This document shows positions 29,340 to 39,699 of a DNA stretch of 64,000 nt, one piece after another. The notes beneath the pieces are model-generated. The model was not told the DNA's origin. It saw nothing but the letters and a program-made list of their open reading frames with translations, and did no database searches. The stretch comes from Lactarius indigo (Eukaryota; Basidiomycota; Agaricomycetes; Russulales; Russulaceae), in the NCBI GenBank assembly GCA_025766275.1, contig JAFKAC010000070.1:62001-126000 (forward strand), written 5' to 3'. Within the stretch, counting starts at the first letter, position 1. The number at the start of each line of letters is the position of its first letter. A program made the translations under genes and the position numbers.

Positions 29340-31177
29340 ATGGGGGGATCCGATGAGGTATGTGCGCCATGTTCGTAGCACCTTGACAATCGCAAGTAGT
29401 TCACGATCATAGATATCGTAGTTTCGCTCCGCTTCCGTTAGGGATTCGGAATAGAATGCAATGGGATGGAGTTTCTGATCTTCTCCCTTTTGGTTTAGCA
29501 CGGCTCCCAAGGCATAGCTGGAGGCGTCTACTTCGATTTCAAAGGGTTGATCCAATTGGGGGAACAGGAGTATGGGTTCGCTACTGATACAATCCTTGAT
29601 GGTATCAAATGCCTTTTGTTGTGCTTTGGTCCAATCCCAGGGTGCATCTTTCTTTGTAAGGTCATGCAGGGGTCTTGTGATGGCTGAGAATCCCCTTATA
29701 AAACACCTATAGAAGTTGCAGAATCCCAAGAAGGCTCGTACTTCTTTGAGTGTTGTTGGTGCTTTCCAATCTCATACCCCTTGAACCTTGACAGGATCCA
29801 TGCGTAGTTCTCCGTGTCCAATGATAAGCCCCAAGTATTCCACTTTGTGAACCTCAAACACACATTTCTCTGGTTTGACATAGAGGTCGTGTTCATCACA
29901 GAGATCTAGTACTTGGTGGAGTATGTGTCTGTGATGTCCTAGGTTGTCTGGCGTTGCTATTAGAATATCATCCATGTATACGATGACTTCTCCTGTCAGC
30001 ACCAATTCTCGAAAGATGGTATCCATCATGGTCTGGAAGGTGCTTGAGGAGTTTGTTAGGCCAAAGAACATCACCCGAGGTTCGAATAGTCCCTGGTTGG
30101 TTTTAAATGCTGCTTTCCATTCGTCCCCTTCTTTGATGCGGATGTTGTTGTACCCCCATCGTATATCCAGCTTTGAATATAAGTGGGCATTTCGAATGTG
30201 ATCGATGAGTTTGGGGATAAGGGGGAGTGGGTAATGATTCTTTATGGTGACATCGTTGAGCTGTCGATAATCTTGTACTGGGCATAGTTTTCCGTCCTTC
30301 TTTTTGATAAAGAAGAATGGGGAGGCATAGGGTGATTTCGATGGTTGGATATACTGTTTTTCTAGGTGTTCTGTGACGAACTCTGAGAGTTTCTTGGTTT
30401 CTGGGATGGTCAGTGGGTATACTTTGCAGTCCATGGTTTTGGGGGCTTCGGGAATTAAGTCAATCGCATGGTCCCATGTTCTTGACCGGGGAAAACGTTG
30501 CAATGCTGCTTCACTAAAGACCTTCTGATGTCTCCAGTATTCTTTGGGGACCATCTCTTCAAATGTTTTCTGGGGTTTCTTCACCGCTTCTCGCTGTGCC
30601 AATTCTGAGGCTGTGGTTGTTTTATGTAAGCGGATATGCGGTTCTTCTTCTTGCTCCAGCTGCTCCCAAACTGTTTCGTCAAGTTGATACATCTCCAATG
30701 CCTTAATGGTAGATTCCATGGGCATGGCTTTGTCTGACAGATGAAGGCTGGTAATTACAACCGGCTGGAACTCTTCGTTGATGGTGGCATCCCACCAATG
30801 AAACTTGGGTTTGAATGCTGTGAACCATGGGTAGCCCAATATTACTTTGTTGTTTCCTAAGTCGGTGATAAGGTATCAAAGGTTTTGGACTTTGTTTCCA
30901 GTTCGTATGGTTAAGTCTGTGAAAGATGTGATCTCCCCTCCCTGATTGTGTGTTCCATCTACATTCCATATTTTGATGGAGTGGTCCGTTGGGAGCCAGG
31001 CGATCTTGAGTCTCTTCAGGAGATTTGTGCTTATGAAATTGTCCATGGCTCCTAAATCGATAAGGATGTTTTGTTCGGCTGTTGCGTGTGCAGATTTAAA
31101 GAGAACTGGAATTCACATAGATCGGAATCTGCTAGTATACACGCTAAGTTTTAAAGCTCTAGCCCAGGCTGCCGGGT

Positions 31178-32809
31178 TCAAGCATTGAGAAAATCCTTCT
31201 TTTGACCAAACAGTTTGTCCACCATGAGTTCATGGACTTCAGGGCTTTGAGCAAAAAGGGCAGCCACTTGTGCCTCTGCTTGCTCTTCATTCGAAAGGGG
31301 TCGTGAGGCCGTCATCAAGATTGTGGCCATCATTGGAGTGGTGGTGTCTGTGGCTTTAGCCGTTACTGCCAGTTTTTGTGGGCAGAAGCGGGAGATGTGG
31401 CCTTGGCCCCAACATCGGAAACACCTTCCTTCCTTTTGAAGCTGTTTTTTCTTGTTGTCTGTCATTGCAGCATGGGCTCGAGTGCGGCTAACATCCATTG
31501 CGTTCGGGTCTCTGTTTTTGTTTAGGGTGGATAACCACTGATTGCAGGAGGTTCCTCCCCTTTTATCGTTCTTCCCCTTGGTGAGTTTATCTTTAAGGAG
31601 AAGATATTTGGCTTGTTGGAGGGTAACCACCGCCTTCCAATTGTCCCATGTTATTGGGTGATGGAACTTGATTGTGTTGACCACGAGCATGTTTGGCAGC
31701 CCCTTTTGGAATATCTCCAGGGTTGTGGCCTCGTCTTTGTTATACCCTGCCTTATTTGCCAGGTTAGAGAATTTGGCAATATATGTGTCGATATCTTCTT
31801 TTTCCATCTGAAGAGTTTGAATGGCATGTCGTGCTTTTTGCTGCTGGGTGGTGTCGGTGTAAGCTTGAATAAAGCGTGTTTTGATAGTATTCCATAGGTT
31901 TTCAGCATTCATGGCTACCCCGCCTGCTAATTGGTCTACAAGCCATTGGATTTGTTCTTCCACCCAGTCGTCCACAAGTGGTCCCCTAATATACGAGAGG
32001 AGGGTCATTGCCCAAGAGTAGGGGAGAGTGAGCTGTTGGACGTTTGGGTTCATTCCTCTGTAGAGGGAGAAGGCGTTGAGGAATGCTCGGCTGGCTTCCC
32101 TATCTCTGGTGAATTCTGGGGGAGGATTCCCACCGAGCCGTCCATTTGGGGCTCCTCCTGCAGCCACGCCTCCTGCTCCACCTCCAGGCGCACCGCCTCC
32201 ACTTCCAGGTGCACCGCCTCCATGATGGCCTCCTGTGCTTCCCACAGGGCCTCCTCTGCCTGCCGTCATACTTCCTCCCAGAGGATGTCCTCCACTACCT
32301 GCAGGATTCACTGACAAGGTTCCTGTAGGTTGGGAACTTCCTGAGGGTTGGGCAGTGGTGAGGGTGGTGGAGAGTTGGGTGGTGGACATGTTGGCATATA
32401 ATGTGAAGTCGACTGGTCTTTGGATGGTGGGGATGAGGGTGGGGTTGTTTTCTGAGTCAGAGTCTGGTTCTGATGCAGGTTCTTTGACGTCTGAGTTGGT
32501 GTTGATGGCTTGGATGTGACCTTTTCCTGGTCCCAATCCGAGATGTGCGGGGACTGGTTTATACGAGTACCAGGAGTGTTTTGAATCAGAGTAGGCAACA
32601 TAGGCCCAAATATGCTGGTCCTCAATGTATTCAATGGGTTCATATGAGAGCTTGTCGGGATCGTAGATGTAGTATCCCTCATCATGTGGGGTGTTCCTCC
32701 AGAGAGTGGTTCCTTTGATGGAGGGTCGGAGATTGTCATGTGGGTGTCGTTCCAGGTATTCCTGGACAAACTGGGTTTGGCTTCGGCTGGTGAGAGCCAC
32801 AGTGTGCAA
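31178..32809 (-). CDS. gag: Element D Gag, open reading frame
   Basis: A 543-codon frame still open although the rest of D is broken. The N-terminal domain (EGYYIYDP, QHIWAYV), Gly-rich linker, capsid-like region and a CX2CX4HX4C knuckle (CFRCWGQGHISRFC) match B. As in B there is no ATG at the start; a GTGGCTCTC is conserved at the same position and the first in-frame ATG is the internal MSTTQLS site. The frame ends in GCT TGA with the same GGATTTTC upstream as B. Whether it is still expressed is unknown. Confidence 0.85.
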   Translation of the reverse strand: MHTVALTSRSQTQFVQEYLERHPHDNLRPSIKGTTLWRNTPHDEGYYIYDPDKLSYEPIEYIEDQHIWAYVAYSDSKHSWYSYKPVPAHLGLGPGKGHIQAINTNSDVKEPASEPDSDSENNPTLIPTIQRPVDFTLYANMSTTQLSTTLTTAQPSGSSQPTGTLSVNPAGSGGHPLGGSMTAGRGGPVGSTGGHHGGGAPGSGGGAPGGGAGGVAAGGAPNGRLGGNPPPEFTRDREASRAFLNAFSLYRGMNPNVQQLTLPYSWAMTLLSYIRGPLVDDWVEEQIQWLVDQLAGGVAMNAENLWNTIKTRFIQAYTDTTQQQKARHAIQTLQMEKEDIDTYIAKFSNLANKAGYNKDEATTLEIFQKGLPNMLVVNTIKFHHPITWDNWKAVVTLQQAKYLLLKDKLTKGKNDKRGGTSCNQWLSTLNKNRDPNAMDVSRTRAHAAMTDNKKKQLQKEGRCFRCWGQGHISRFCPQKLAVTAKATDTTTPMMATILMTASRPLSNEEQAEAQVAALFAQSPEVHELMVDKLFGQKKDFLNA

Positions 32810-32815
32810 CTGTGG

Positions 32816-32826
32816 AGACTAGACTT
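32816..32826 (-). promoter_or_regulatory. Primer-binding site of element D (self-priming type)
   Basis: The minus-strand sequence AAGTCTAGTCT lies 2 nt from the LTR. It is complementary to 33061-33071 in the right LTR and identical to the PBS of B. Confidence 0.72.
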
Positions 32827-32828
32827 AA

Positions 32829-34028
32829 TGTAATGCCACTACAGGGGCATTAGGTACGACCTGTACCAAGTCAGTCAGACTGTGGTAGTGCAAGCTCTAA
32901 GGCTTGGCTTCAGTAGAATGATGCACAAGGATCACAAGGACACTAGTCACTTGGATCGTAGAGGAAAGTTAAGACGCGAAGGTCTAACAAAGAATGGGAT
33001 CAGCAAGACAAGGGAAAGCACAAAGGCGTCTGCGTTAGACAAGTGTAGTGATTACACAAGAAGTCTAGTCTACCGTACAAGCTAGGTAGGACATGGTTTA
33101 AGTACAAGTCGGTCTGTATGGCTGTTACAAACAAATGGCACCATCGCTCAACTAGGGAATAAAGGAGAAGACATATGAAGAACAAAGGGTGATCATAGTG
33201 GGAATAAAGGCAAATCATGTGGGGTCACGTGTGAGTGAGAGGAAGACAGAAACTAGCACATGTCAAGCTTTATCAGAAGAGAACATCGATAAGCAAGGCA
33301 CGCAATAGGAACTGGGTAAACATAAAGTCCGCATAGTCATACAGGGTGATGAACAGCACAGTTGAAGAGCATACTCACAGAGTGCAAAGGTGTCTGTGGT
33401 GAGATATGCAGAAGTGCTTGAAGCAGCAACAGGAGGTCAGGCAAGTGAAGCAAGAGATTGTCTGGCACACAGCAGTGAGAGAACTGATAATGGTATTACA
33501 GAGGAGAAGACATACCTGGCACACAGCAGTGAGAGAACTGATGTGGACCAGGGCATACAAGCAGTCTACTTATACTGTACAGAGGTGTGACACTAGTACA
33601 AGGGAAGTAACTACAAGTCACAGAGTACAAGGAGCCCATTGTTCTATAACAGGACAAAGGAGTGTGCATATGGAGAACAAAGCGTATAGAACAAGAAGAG
33701 TCCAGACTGAGATGACATCATAATGACATCATAATAAGGATAGGCCTAAAGCAGAACAAAGAAAGATACAAGAACGCGTAGTACAATGAAAAGTCCGGAA
33801 GTAGTCCATATGATGTCATTGTACAGTGATGTCATAGAAGTCCTAGATTGTACAGATCAAATCTAATCTAAAGCGGTCCTAATTAATCTACAGCAGTCCG
33901 TATCTGTAAGTCCGGTCCGTATGAGCTGCTAAGTGCGCAAGGGTCACTTATCAACACAGGGCTCGTAAAGTATCAGGGATAGGATGGTAAGAGAAGAAGA
34001 AACGAGTCCATAGAGAGAATTCGTAACA
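32829..34028 (-). repeat. 5' LTR of element D, split by E3
   Basis: The LTR runs 32829-33346 and resumes at 33962-34028. The interruption is solo LTR E3, with TSD CAGGG. It ends GTAACA before the D TSD TTACT. Confidence 0.92.
33347..33956 (-). repeat. Solo LTR, family E (E3), TSD CAGGG
   Basis: A 610-bp copy in reverse orientation (plus strand TGATGAAC to TATCAACA), with CAGGG at 33342-33346 and 33957-33961, inside the right LTR of D. It carries the duplicated CTGGCACACAGCAGTGAG block. Confidence 0.95.
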
Positions 34029-34094
34029 TTACTGTCCTTGTACTAGTGTCACACCTCTGTATAGTATAAGTAGAGTACTCTGTACGGCCTGGTC
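34029..34094 (+). repeat. Solo LTR E2, last fragment
   Basis: E2 resumes after D with GTCCTTGTACTAGTGTCAC and AGTATAAGTAGAGTAC (its TATA region), then stops at CCTGGTC where reverse-oriented E4 begins. The remaining 200 bp of E2 are missing. Confidence 0.8.
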
Positions 34095-34228
34095 TGATGA
34101 ACAGCACACAAGGATAGCATACTCACAGTGGACAAAGGAGACTGTGGTGAGATAGGCTGGGTGGCTGGAAAGCAGCAACAGGAAGTTAGGCAAGGTAAAG
34201 CAAAAGTGTCTGGCACACAGAGCAGTGA
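34095..34228 (-). repeat. Family E LTR fragment (E4)
   Basis: The first 134 bp of a reverse-oriented E LTR (TGATGAACAGCACAC to CTGGCACACAGAGCAGTGA), abruptly joined to element F sequence. No target duplication is visible, so it is a deletion or recombination product. Confidence 0.75.
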
Positions 34229-34316
34229 AGAATGGTTTGAATCCAGCCACTGAATGAGACTGGGTCAATCTTCTTTGCTTCATCAGGTTGACTAGCGTTC
34301 TGTAGACTTGTCTTAA
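34229..34316 (-). pseudogene. gag: Element F: PBS and gag start fragment
   Basis: The minus-strand PBS AAGACAAGTCT is at 34304-34314, 2 nt from the LTR, and is complementary to 34546-34556 inside it. A short coding stretch follows (QRRLTQSHSVAGFKPF) and is truncated by E4. Only this 5' end of the element survives. Confidence 0.6.
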
Positions 34317-34845
34317 TGTTACGTCACGGTAGGGACGATCACTTGACTTGAGCAACTGTCACTAGGTTGACAAAACAAAGAGTCATTTGATATTCTCTAA
34401 GTCAGGTATGACTCTAGAGATCCTGTCAGTGTTAGTGATCTTTGCACAAATAGAGTACTAAGTTTGAAGAGAACTTAGAAAGCTTCTGATGAGATGAGAG
34501 GAGTTCACAATCCAGCCTTGTTCACCAAGTACCATAAGATACAAGAAGACAAGTCTGAGGCCTACAGCCCACAGATGTCCTAGTACTTATACTAAGGAGA
34601 ACAATAGAGATCCTAGTATAGTAAACAATAGAGAAACTGAGTCATACTACTGCACAGTGAGTCATAGTGCTGTGTGACAAGTTATACTACTGTGCAGTGA
34701 GTCATACTACTGTGCAATGAGTCATACTATCCAGAAATAGTCCAGAAGGGACTATGAGTCGTATTGAGTCATCCCTGAGCCAAATGTGGGATATGAGTCA
34801 TGTAACGTAAAGTAGATCAAAAGAAAAATAGAATGGGATGTAACA
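34317..34845 (-). repeat. Element F 5' LTR
   Basis: A 529-bp sequence (TGTTACG to GTAACA) in minus orientation. The TATA box TATAAG on the minus strand is near 34591, and the 11-nt PBS complement starts 35 nt downstream of it. Repeated GAGTCATACTACTG words occupy 34640-34730. Right-hand target duplication not recognised. Confidence 0.75.
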
Positions 34846-35699
34846 CAAATGATCTGTTGTCCAACAAAACAGCGAAGAGGTCAACAACTCCCCCACTGCT
34901 TTGACTGTGTCAGAAATAGTGACAAATGTCATTTTCAGAGTGCATTCACTCATCAATCTATTATTGGCAAAAATCCTATCGTGTCCTAATGGTCCATTTG
35001 GCAGATAAATGCTTGCATACTGACATGGGGGATGTGGAATTCAATTTCATGGGGTCTACTGAACCTCCAATGTACCAGCAAAGGATGGATCGGAGGGACA
35101 CCCTGGAGTCTATCCATGCAAAGATGGTGAGTCCCTTGCTAAGTTGAAGCCCTCTATCTCACTGTTGTATTTGAGTCTGTCCTCCTCTCTATCCTTGAAC
35201 CAGTGCTCCACAATGAATACACACACATCACTTCTAGCATTGCCACTATGCATCACCCTCTTGACCCTTGTGAAAGAGCGTTATGTGGTAGGACAGTAGA
35301 CTCATGTCATTCACATCCTTCCTTATTCAGCTGTTCAGATGTATGTTTTTGGGATCTCTTTTTGCTGGCTTTATTCTGCTGCTCTTGTGGGTTTGAGGTT
35401 TGTGGAGAATGTGTATATGGGGAGAGGAGTGTTAGTACCTTCATATTTTCACCTGTCTGATCTGCATATGTTACTGCCATGGCCCCTTGGTTTAGTTGCT
35501 GCATTGCTCTATCAATAAATGCCCTGCCCACAAGCTGGAGCTCCTTGTCTCTATCTCTCGATTTTGTGCCAAGGACATTCAAACTCTCCTTAAGCAGATG
35601 GATGCCTTCTCTGTGTCTTCCCCACCACCATTGTCACTTGTGGCCTTGCTAAGGTACCTGGCCTCTCTACCTTGTGTTGGATACCTGCTGACTTTGTGT
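34846..35699 (+). other. Coding-like fragments upstream of the JmjC relic
   Basis: A frame near 34990-35127 (HLADKCLHTDMGDVEFNF) ends at a GTGAGT donor. Another at 35500-35620 is leucine-rich with cysteines. They could be 5' exons of the JmjC gene or of an unrelated decayed gene. CpG is very sparse. No family assigned. Confidence 0.3.
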
Positions 35700-36147
35700 C
35701 TCTCCATCAAGTACAGAAGACTGTGATGTGCTTCAACTGCAGTCATGAAAGCTCAGTTCTAGAGAATTTGCCATTTCCTGGGCCAACAGTGTGCCGGTCA
35801 TCTGTGAAGGCATCTTGTCAATGAAGCAAATCTTTCTTACTCCAGCATATTTTATGCAGACGTTTGGAGATGAGGAGGTTGACATCATTGATTGCATGTT
35901 ACGCTTGTACAGGTGTAGTGTCTGACTTGGATGATTCTGTGGGAACACCATGCCCCAAATGGTCAGCCAACTTACGGGGAAGGGCAAATACAGCCAAGAC
36001 ATCCCCTAGTTGACAAAAGTACCAGCAGCACTCTATCAGGCAAGAGCACTGAGAGGCAGAAAATGGCAGACAAGAAAGGAAAGGGGAGATGGCAAACAGC
36101 CAAAGGGGTGGCAAATAGCCCAGCTCAAAAGATCAAAGGGAAAGCTG

Positions 36148-36761
36148 TGTTGATAAGTGACCCTTGTGCACTTAGCAGCTCGTACGGACTGGACTTGCAG
36201 CATGGAGTGCTTTAGATTAGATATACAGGACTTGTAGATTAGATATTATTTGATCTGTACAATCTGGACTTATCATTGTGTCATACATGACATCACTGTA
36301 CTTCTATGACATCATGTGTCCAGACTCTGCGTTGTACTCAATGCCTTTGTTCTTTACTTAGCATTATCTTTATCATGATGTCAGTATGATATCATCCAGT
36401 GCTGGACTCTCCTTGTTCTCCTTTCCCTTGTTCTCAAAGCATCCACTCCTTTGTCCCTTTGTAGAACAATAGCTCCTTTGTATTCTGTGACTAGCGTTAC
36501 TTACCATGTACTACTGTCACCCTCTGTAGGAGTATAAGTAGAGTACCATGTACGCTCCTGGTCCACATCAGTTCTCACTGCTTGTGTGCCAGGTAAGCCT
36601 CTTGTCTCTCAAATGTATATCATCAGTTCTCACTGCTTGTGTGCCAGACTCCTTGCTTCCTTGCAATTACCCTGTTCACCTCTGCTTTCAGCCCACCCAC
36701 ATATCTCACCACAGTCTACTCTTGTCACTGTGAGTATGTTATCTATGTGTGCTGTTCATCA
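36148..36761 (+). repeat. Solo LTR, family E (E5), TSD AGCTG
   Basis: A 614-bp LTR, TGTTGATAAG to GTTCATCA, with AGCTG at 36143-36147 and 36762-36766. Its 27-bp direct repeat copies are 36566-36592 and 36621-36647, the first followed by GTAAGCC. Confidence 0.95.
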
Positions 36762-36799
36762 AGCTGCAAACAGCAGGTACAATTCCACAAGATCTCAAG

Positions 36800-36981
36800 C
36801 TGGAGAGTAGGGGTTACAAGCTACTCTACTTATACTCCAGCTATCATAAGGTTCGAACTCAGAAACCCTAATACAACGATCCTAGGGTGAGTAATCGTAC
36901 AGTAAGAGTGTCATCGGGAGTGCATCAGCATACAGTCAGTCAACCAATCAGAACGGAGTATCAGTCATCTTTATCGTAACA
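36800..36981 (-). repeat. LTR remnant related to family A
   Basis: Order and words match a reversed A-type LTR (TTATACTCCAGC, GGTTCGAACTC, AACCCTAATACAACGATCCTAGG, ending CGTAACA). It is strongly diverged and lacks its start. Confidence 0.5.
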
Positions 36982-38130
36982 GTGTAATTGTCTATGAGTA
37001 ATCCACAGCCAGTATCAGTCATCAGGTACTAAACATCAGTCAGCCAGGCACAAGCTCATCTGGGCTCTTCCGGTGCATTCTAGCCAGATCACATGCCAGG
37101 GTCACATGATGGGCAACTTGGGTTTGCTCTTATTCAGGCCAGTGGAACCTGCAATTCTGCACATCATCGCAGAAGGTCCAGTGATATCGTGGGCTGGGGC
37201 ACTTATCTCTTGGTTTTTGGTTTATCTCAGCCTTTTCTTCTTCATTCTTCTCTTCATCTCGTGATTGTGTCCTTCATATCGCCATTTGCCAAGATTGTGA
37301 AGGTGAAACTGTAACATTGCAAGTTAGGGGAGTTTGAGGAAGGCACACTCAAGGACATCTTGAGATTGTATGACATCCACTGAGAGCCACATGATTGAGT
37401 CTTGAAGGTTAAGGTTCATTCCTCATTGCCTTATGTCACTGAAATGGGTCCACCATTGGTGGGGTTGTCAAGACTGGCTGTCTCAAGACACTTTAAGGCG
37501 GCAAATTTGCTGAAATATATGAAGAATTCAAAGATTGCTTGCCATTTCCCTGCTTAACTTGTCTCAACAGCAGAGACAATTTGGCTGCACATTTTCCAGA
37601 CGATGTGGGCTTGCCACCAGACCTATGTAACAGCAGAGCTACCTGTTCATACTTGATGGCTAAATGTAATGATGGTGGTCTAGGCCCTAAGGTTTACTTT
37701 GGGCTTGCAGCTAAGCAGGATGACAATGGATCAACATGAGTCCATTGTGACCTCACTGACACAGTCAATGTCTGTGTGTTTGCTGCTCAACAGAGTGATG
37801 GATTCCCAGGGGGTGCCCAATGGGACATCTTTTTACCTCAGGATACAATGCAGCTTAGACGAATCCTCTCTGTGCATACCAAGCCTGAGGGCCCTGTCCT
37901 TGCCCAAAGCACATATCTTACCCCTGCCTGATTGTGCGAGCTGGAACTTAGCCATGGCATCAAGGCATACACATTCTTCCAACATGAAGGAGATGTAGTC
38001 TTCATCCCTGCAGGATGTGCTCATCAGGTAAGTTGCAGCTTGATGCATGCCATGACCATCAAAGATGTTGAGAGCATAGGTCAGCAATGTCACAGACACC
38101 ATTAAGAAGGCACCATTTCTCTGCAGAGAA

Positions 38131-39160
38131 TTGCTTCCTCAAAAAGGAAGGTGCCAAGAAGTCACATGTTTTTCTGTCTTCATGAAACAAACATCCCCAA
38201 ACAAAGTTCAAGCTCAGTTAAAAAGCCAACTTCCTTATTTGTATACATGGACCTCATATGTTTTTTTGAGAAAGTCCTGCAGCTTAACAAAAAGATAAAA
38301 TATATTTTTATTATCTAATTAATCTACATCTGTTTTTTCTAAGTTGTACTGTAGTGCATGAAAACAGGTGGGCATGGTAAATGCACCTGCAGGGAGATTG
38401 TGGGCCCTGCCTGCTGCATGACGTGCAGGGACAGTTCCCCCACATGTGCCCCTTTCCACGCCGCCCCATAGGATGAAGGTGGCTTTGCCTTCACATGCCC
38501 CCTTTCTGTGCGAATGGGGCAGCACGGCAATGGGAGAGGGGGCGGTGTACCCTCATCTGCCCCTTCTGTGCAAGCAAGGTGCCATGGCCACAGGGAAGGG
38601 GAGTGGTAGCAGGTCCTCATGTGCCCCACTTCCACACAAATGGGCCAGCACAGCCATGGGGGAAGGGGAGGTGGAGGGCAACAGGGAGAGAGGGGGGGAC
38701 AACAGCCCCCTTTGCATGATCAGGGTGGCAGTGTGGCTATGGGGAAAGAGGAGGCAGGTGGCGTGCCATTGCGCCTCCCCTTCCCCCACAAAGGGGCTGA
38801 CATCCCCTTGTGTACCCCCTTTCTGTCCAAATGGTGCGGTGCAGACTGGGGGCAAAAGGGAGGGCATCAGGTCAGGTGTAACAGGGAGAGAGGGGGGGGG
38901 GGGTGCATACCTTTGTATGCCCCCTTCTGTGTGAGCAGCACAATGTGCCCTTGCATGCACCCCATTCCATGGGAATGGGGTGGCGTGGGCTGGAGGCGAA
39001 AGGGAGGGGGGTGGGATCAGGTGCAACAGGGGAGAGGGGGGGGGTGTGTATACCTTTGTGTGCCCCCCTTCCGTGCAAACAGCACAGCATGCCCTTGCAT
39101 GCACCCCTTTCCATGGGAATGGCATGGCGTGGGCTGGAGGCAAAGGGAGGGAAGGGGCGA
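38131..39160. repeat. G-rich tandem array, left of element C
   Basis: From about 38420 the strand is a loose tandem of 90-130 bp units: a CCTTGTGTGCCCCCTTTC word, a GCAAATGGGGCGG word, then a G/A-rich run such as GGGGGAAGGGGAGG. It continues at 47001-47460 on the other side of element C. 38131-38400 is AT-rich with no gene. Long open frames here in several phases are composition artefacts. Confidence 0.7.
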
Positions 39161-39664
39161 TGTAACGTCGTCACGACGTTAGCTCGACTTGAGCTCTATA
39201 GAGGCGGTAACAACTTAGCGGATGCCCTGAAGACGCGAAGGTCCAGGTGTGACAAATGTCCTTGAAGACGCGAAGGTCCAAGCGTAAGTGGTGGTGAACA
39301 CTCGAAGGCGCACTACTTGAAAGAGGCGGTAGAGAGAGAGAAAGAGAAAGAGAAAAGGGAAGAAACAAGTGACGATTCAAGAAGACCAAGATGGCGTATC
39401 TTGGTCTTCACAAGACAGATTAAATACAAGTCGAGCAGGCTTTCAAGCGCTGCTATGAATCACAGTAATGTAGCGTCCAACGTATCGCGTAAGTAGCTCG
39501 AACCCTAATACTACTACTACTAGTATTAGTGGCACAGTCCTCAGTCAGCAATCAATGCGCAATCTCCTATCGTACTCGTAATTGCCTATTGTAAGTCCGC
39601 AACTAATCTACCTTACCGCCGTAGTTGCAACCGGTACAGTAAGGGTTTGGGTCGAAACGTAACA
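39161..39664 (-). repeat. 3' LTR of element C
   Basis: A 504-bp LTR (minus sense TGTTAC to GTTACA), nearly identical to 46497-47000. The adjacent minus-strand purine run GAAGAGGAGGTGA (39665-39677) is the polypurine tract. Confidence 0.95.
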
Positions 39665-39681
39665 TCACCTCCTCTTCTAGC

Positions 39682-39699
39682 GTGAGACCCCTGGCTCAC
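39682..39699 (-). other. Hairpin at the pol stop of element C
   Basis: GTGAG and CTCAC arms around an eight-base loop. The stop codon of pol lies in the arm. Short, but in the same place as the hairpins of A, B, D and J. Confidence 0.45.

Larger units (their letters stand above)
26440..31188 (-). pseudogene. pol: Element D pol relic (interrupted by solo LTRs I and H2)
   Basis: From the N-terminus (right): a damaged protease region, RT and connection (29772-30839, VYMDDI present), RNase H (29340-29729) split by H2, a zinc motif and integrase start (28068-28487), integrase split by I (27188-27406 has SDQDPRF), and the C-terminal chromodomain region (26618-27022, EEYEVEWIEGAQE). Multiple stops and frame shifts. 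Both solo LTR insertions have exact TSDs and removing them restores collinearity with B. Confidence 0.9.
24327..34028 (-). mobile_element. Element D: older relative of B, with solo LTRs I, H2 and E3 inside
   Basis: Minus orientation, LTRs at both ends, TSD TTACT at 24322-24326 and 34029-34033. Same family as B, with recognisable gag, pol and ORF3, but CpG-poor and broken. Three later solo LTRs sit inside it: I in integrase, H2 in RNase H and E3 in the right LTR. It is non-autonomous now. Confidence 0.94.
35700..38130 (+). pseudogene. Decayed KDM3-type JmjC domain gene, split by E5
   Basis: KDM3/JMJD1 proteins are Fe(II)/2-oxoglutarate-dependent histone demethylases. The left part shows CFNCSHES, LPFPGPTVCR and LTPAYFMQTFGDEEVDIIDC, the start of a JmjC fold. 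The right part has NLAAHFPDDVGLPPDL, GPKVYFGLAAKQ, an HCD iron-ligand motif in HCDLTDTVNV, GAQWDIF, AYTFFQHEGDVVFIPAGCAHQ (third ligand H), then a GT-AG intron (38028-38079) and VSNVTD. TGA codons precede VHCD and LCELE at usual arginine or variable positions, and frames shift in the left part. Solo LTR E5 and another LTR remnant lie in the middle. Host gene relic or captured fragment; not functional as it stands. Confidence 0.7.

Noticed and set aside
34846..35147. Frame with HLADKCLHTDMGDVEF as the 5' exon of the JmjC gene
   Set aside because: Plausible, but the order of motifs gives no support and no splice path to the JmjC part could be shown; kept only as a low-confidence coding-like stretch.
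38446..39265. Open frames of 120-196 codons on both strands
   Set aside because: Products of the stop-poor G-rich tandem array; the frames run into the LTR of element C.
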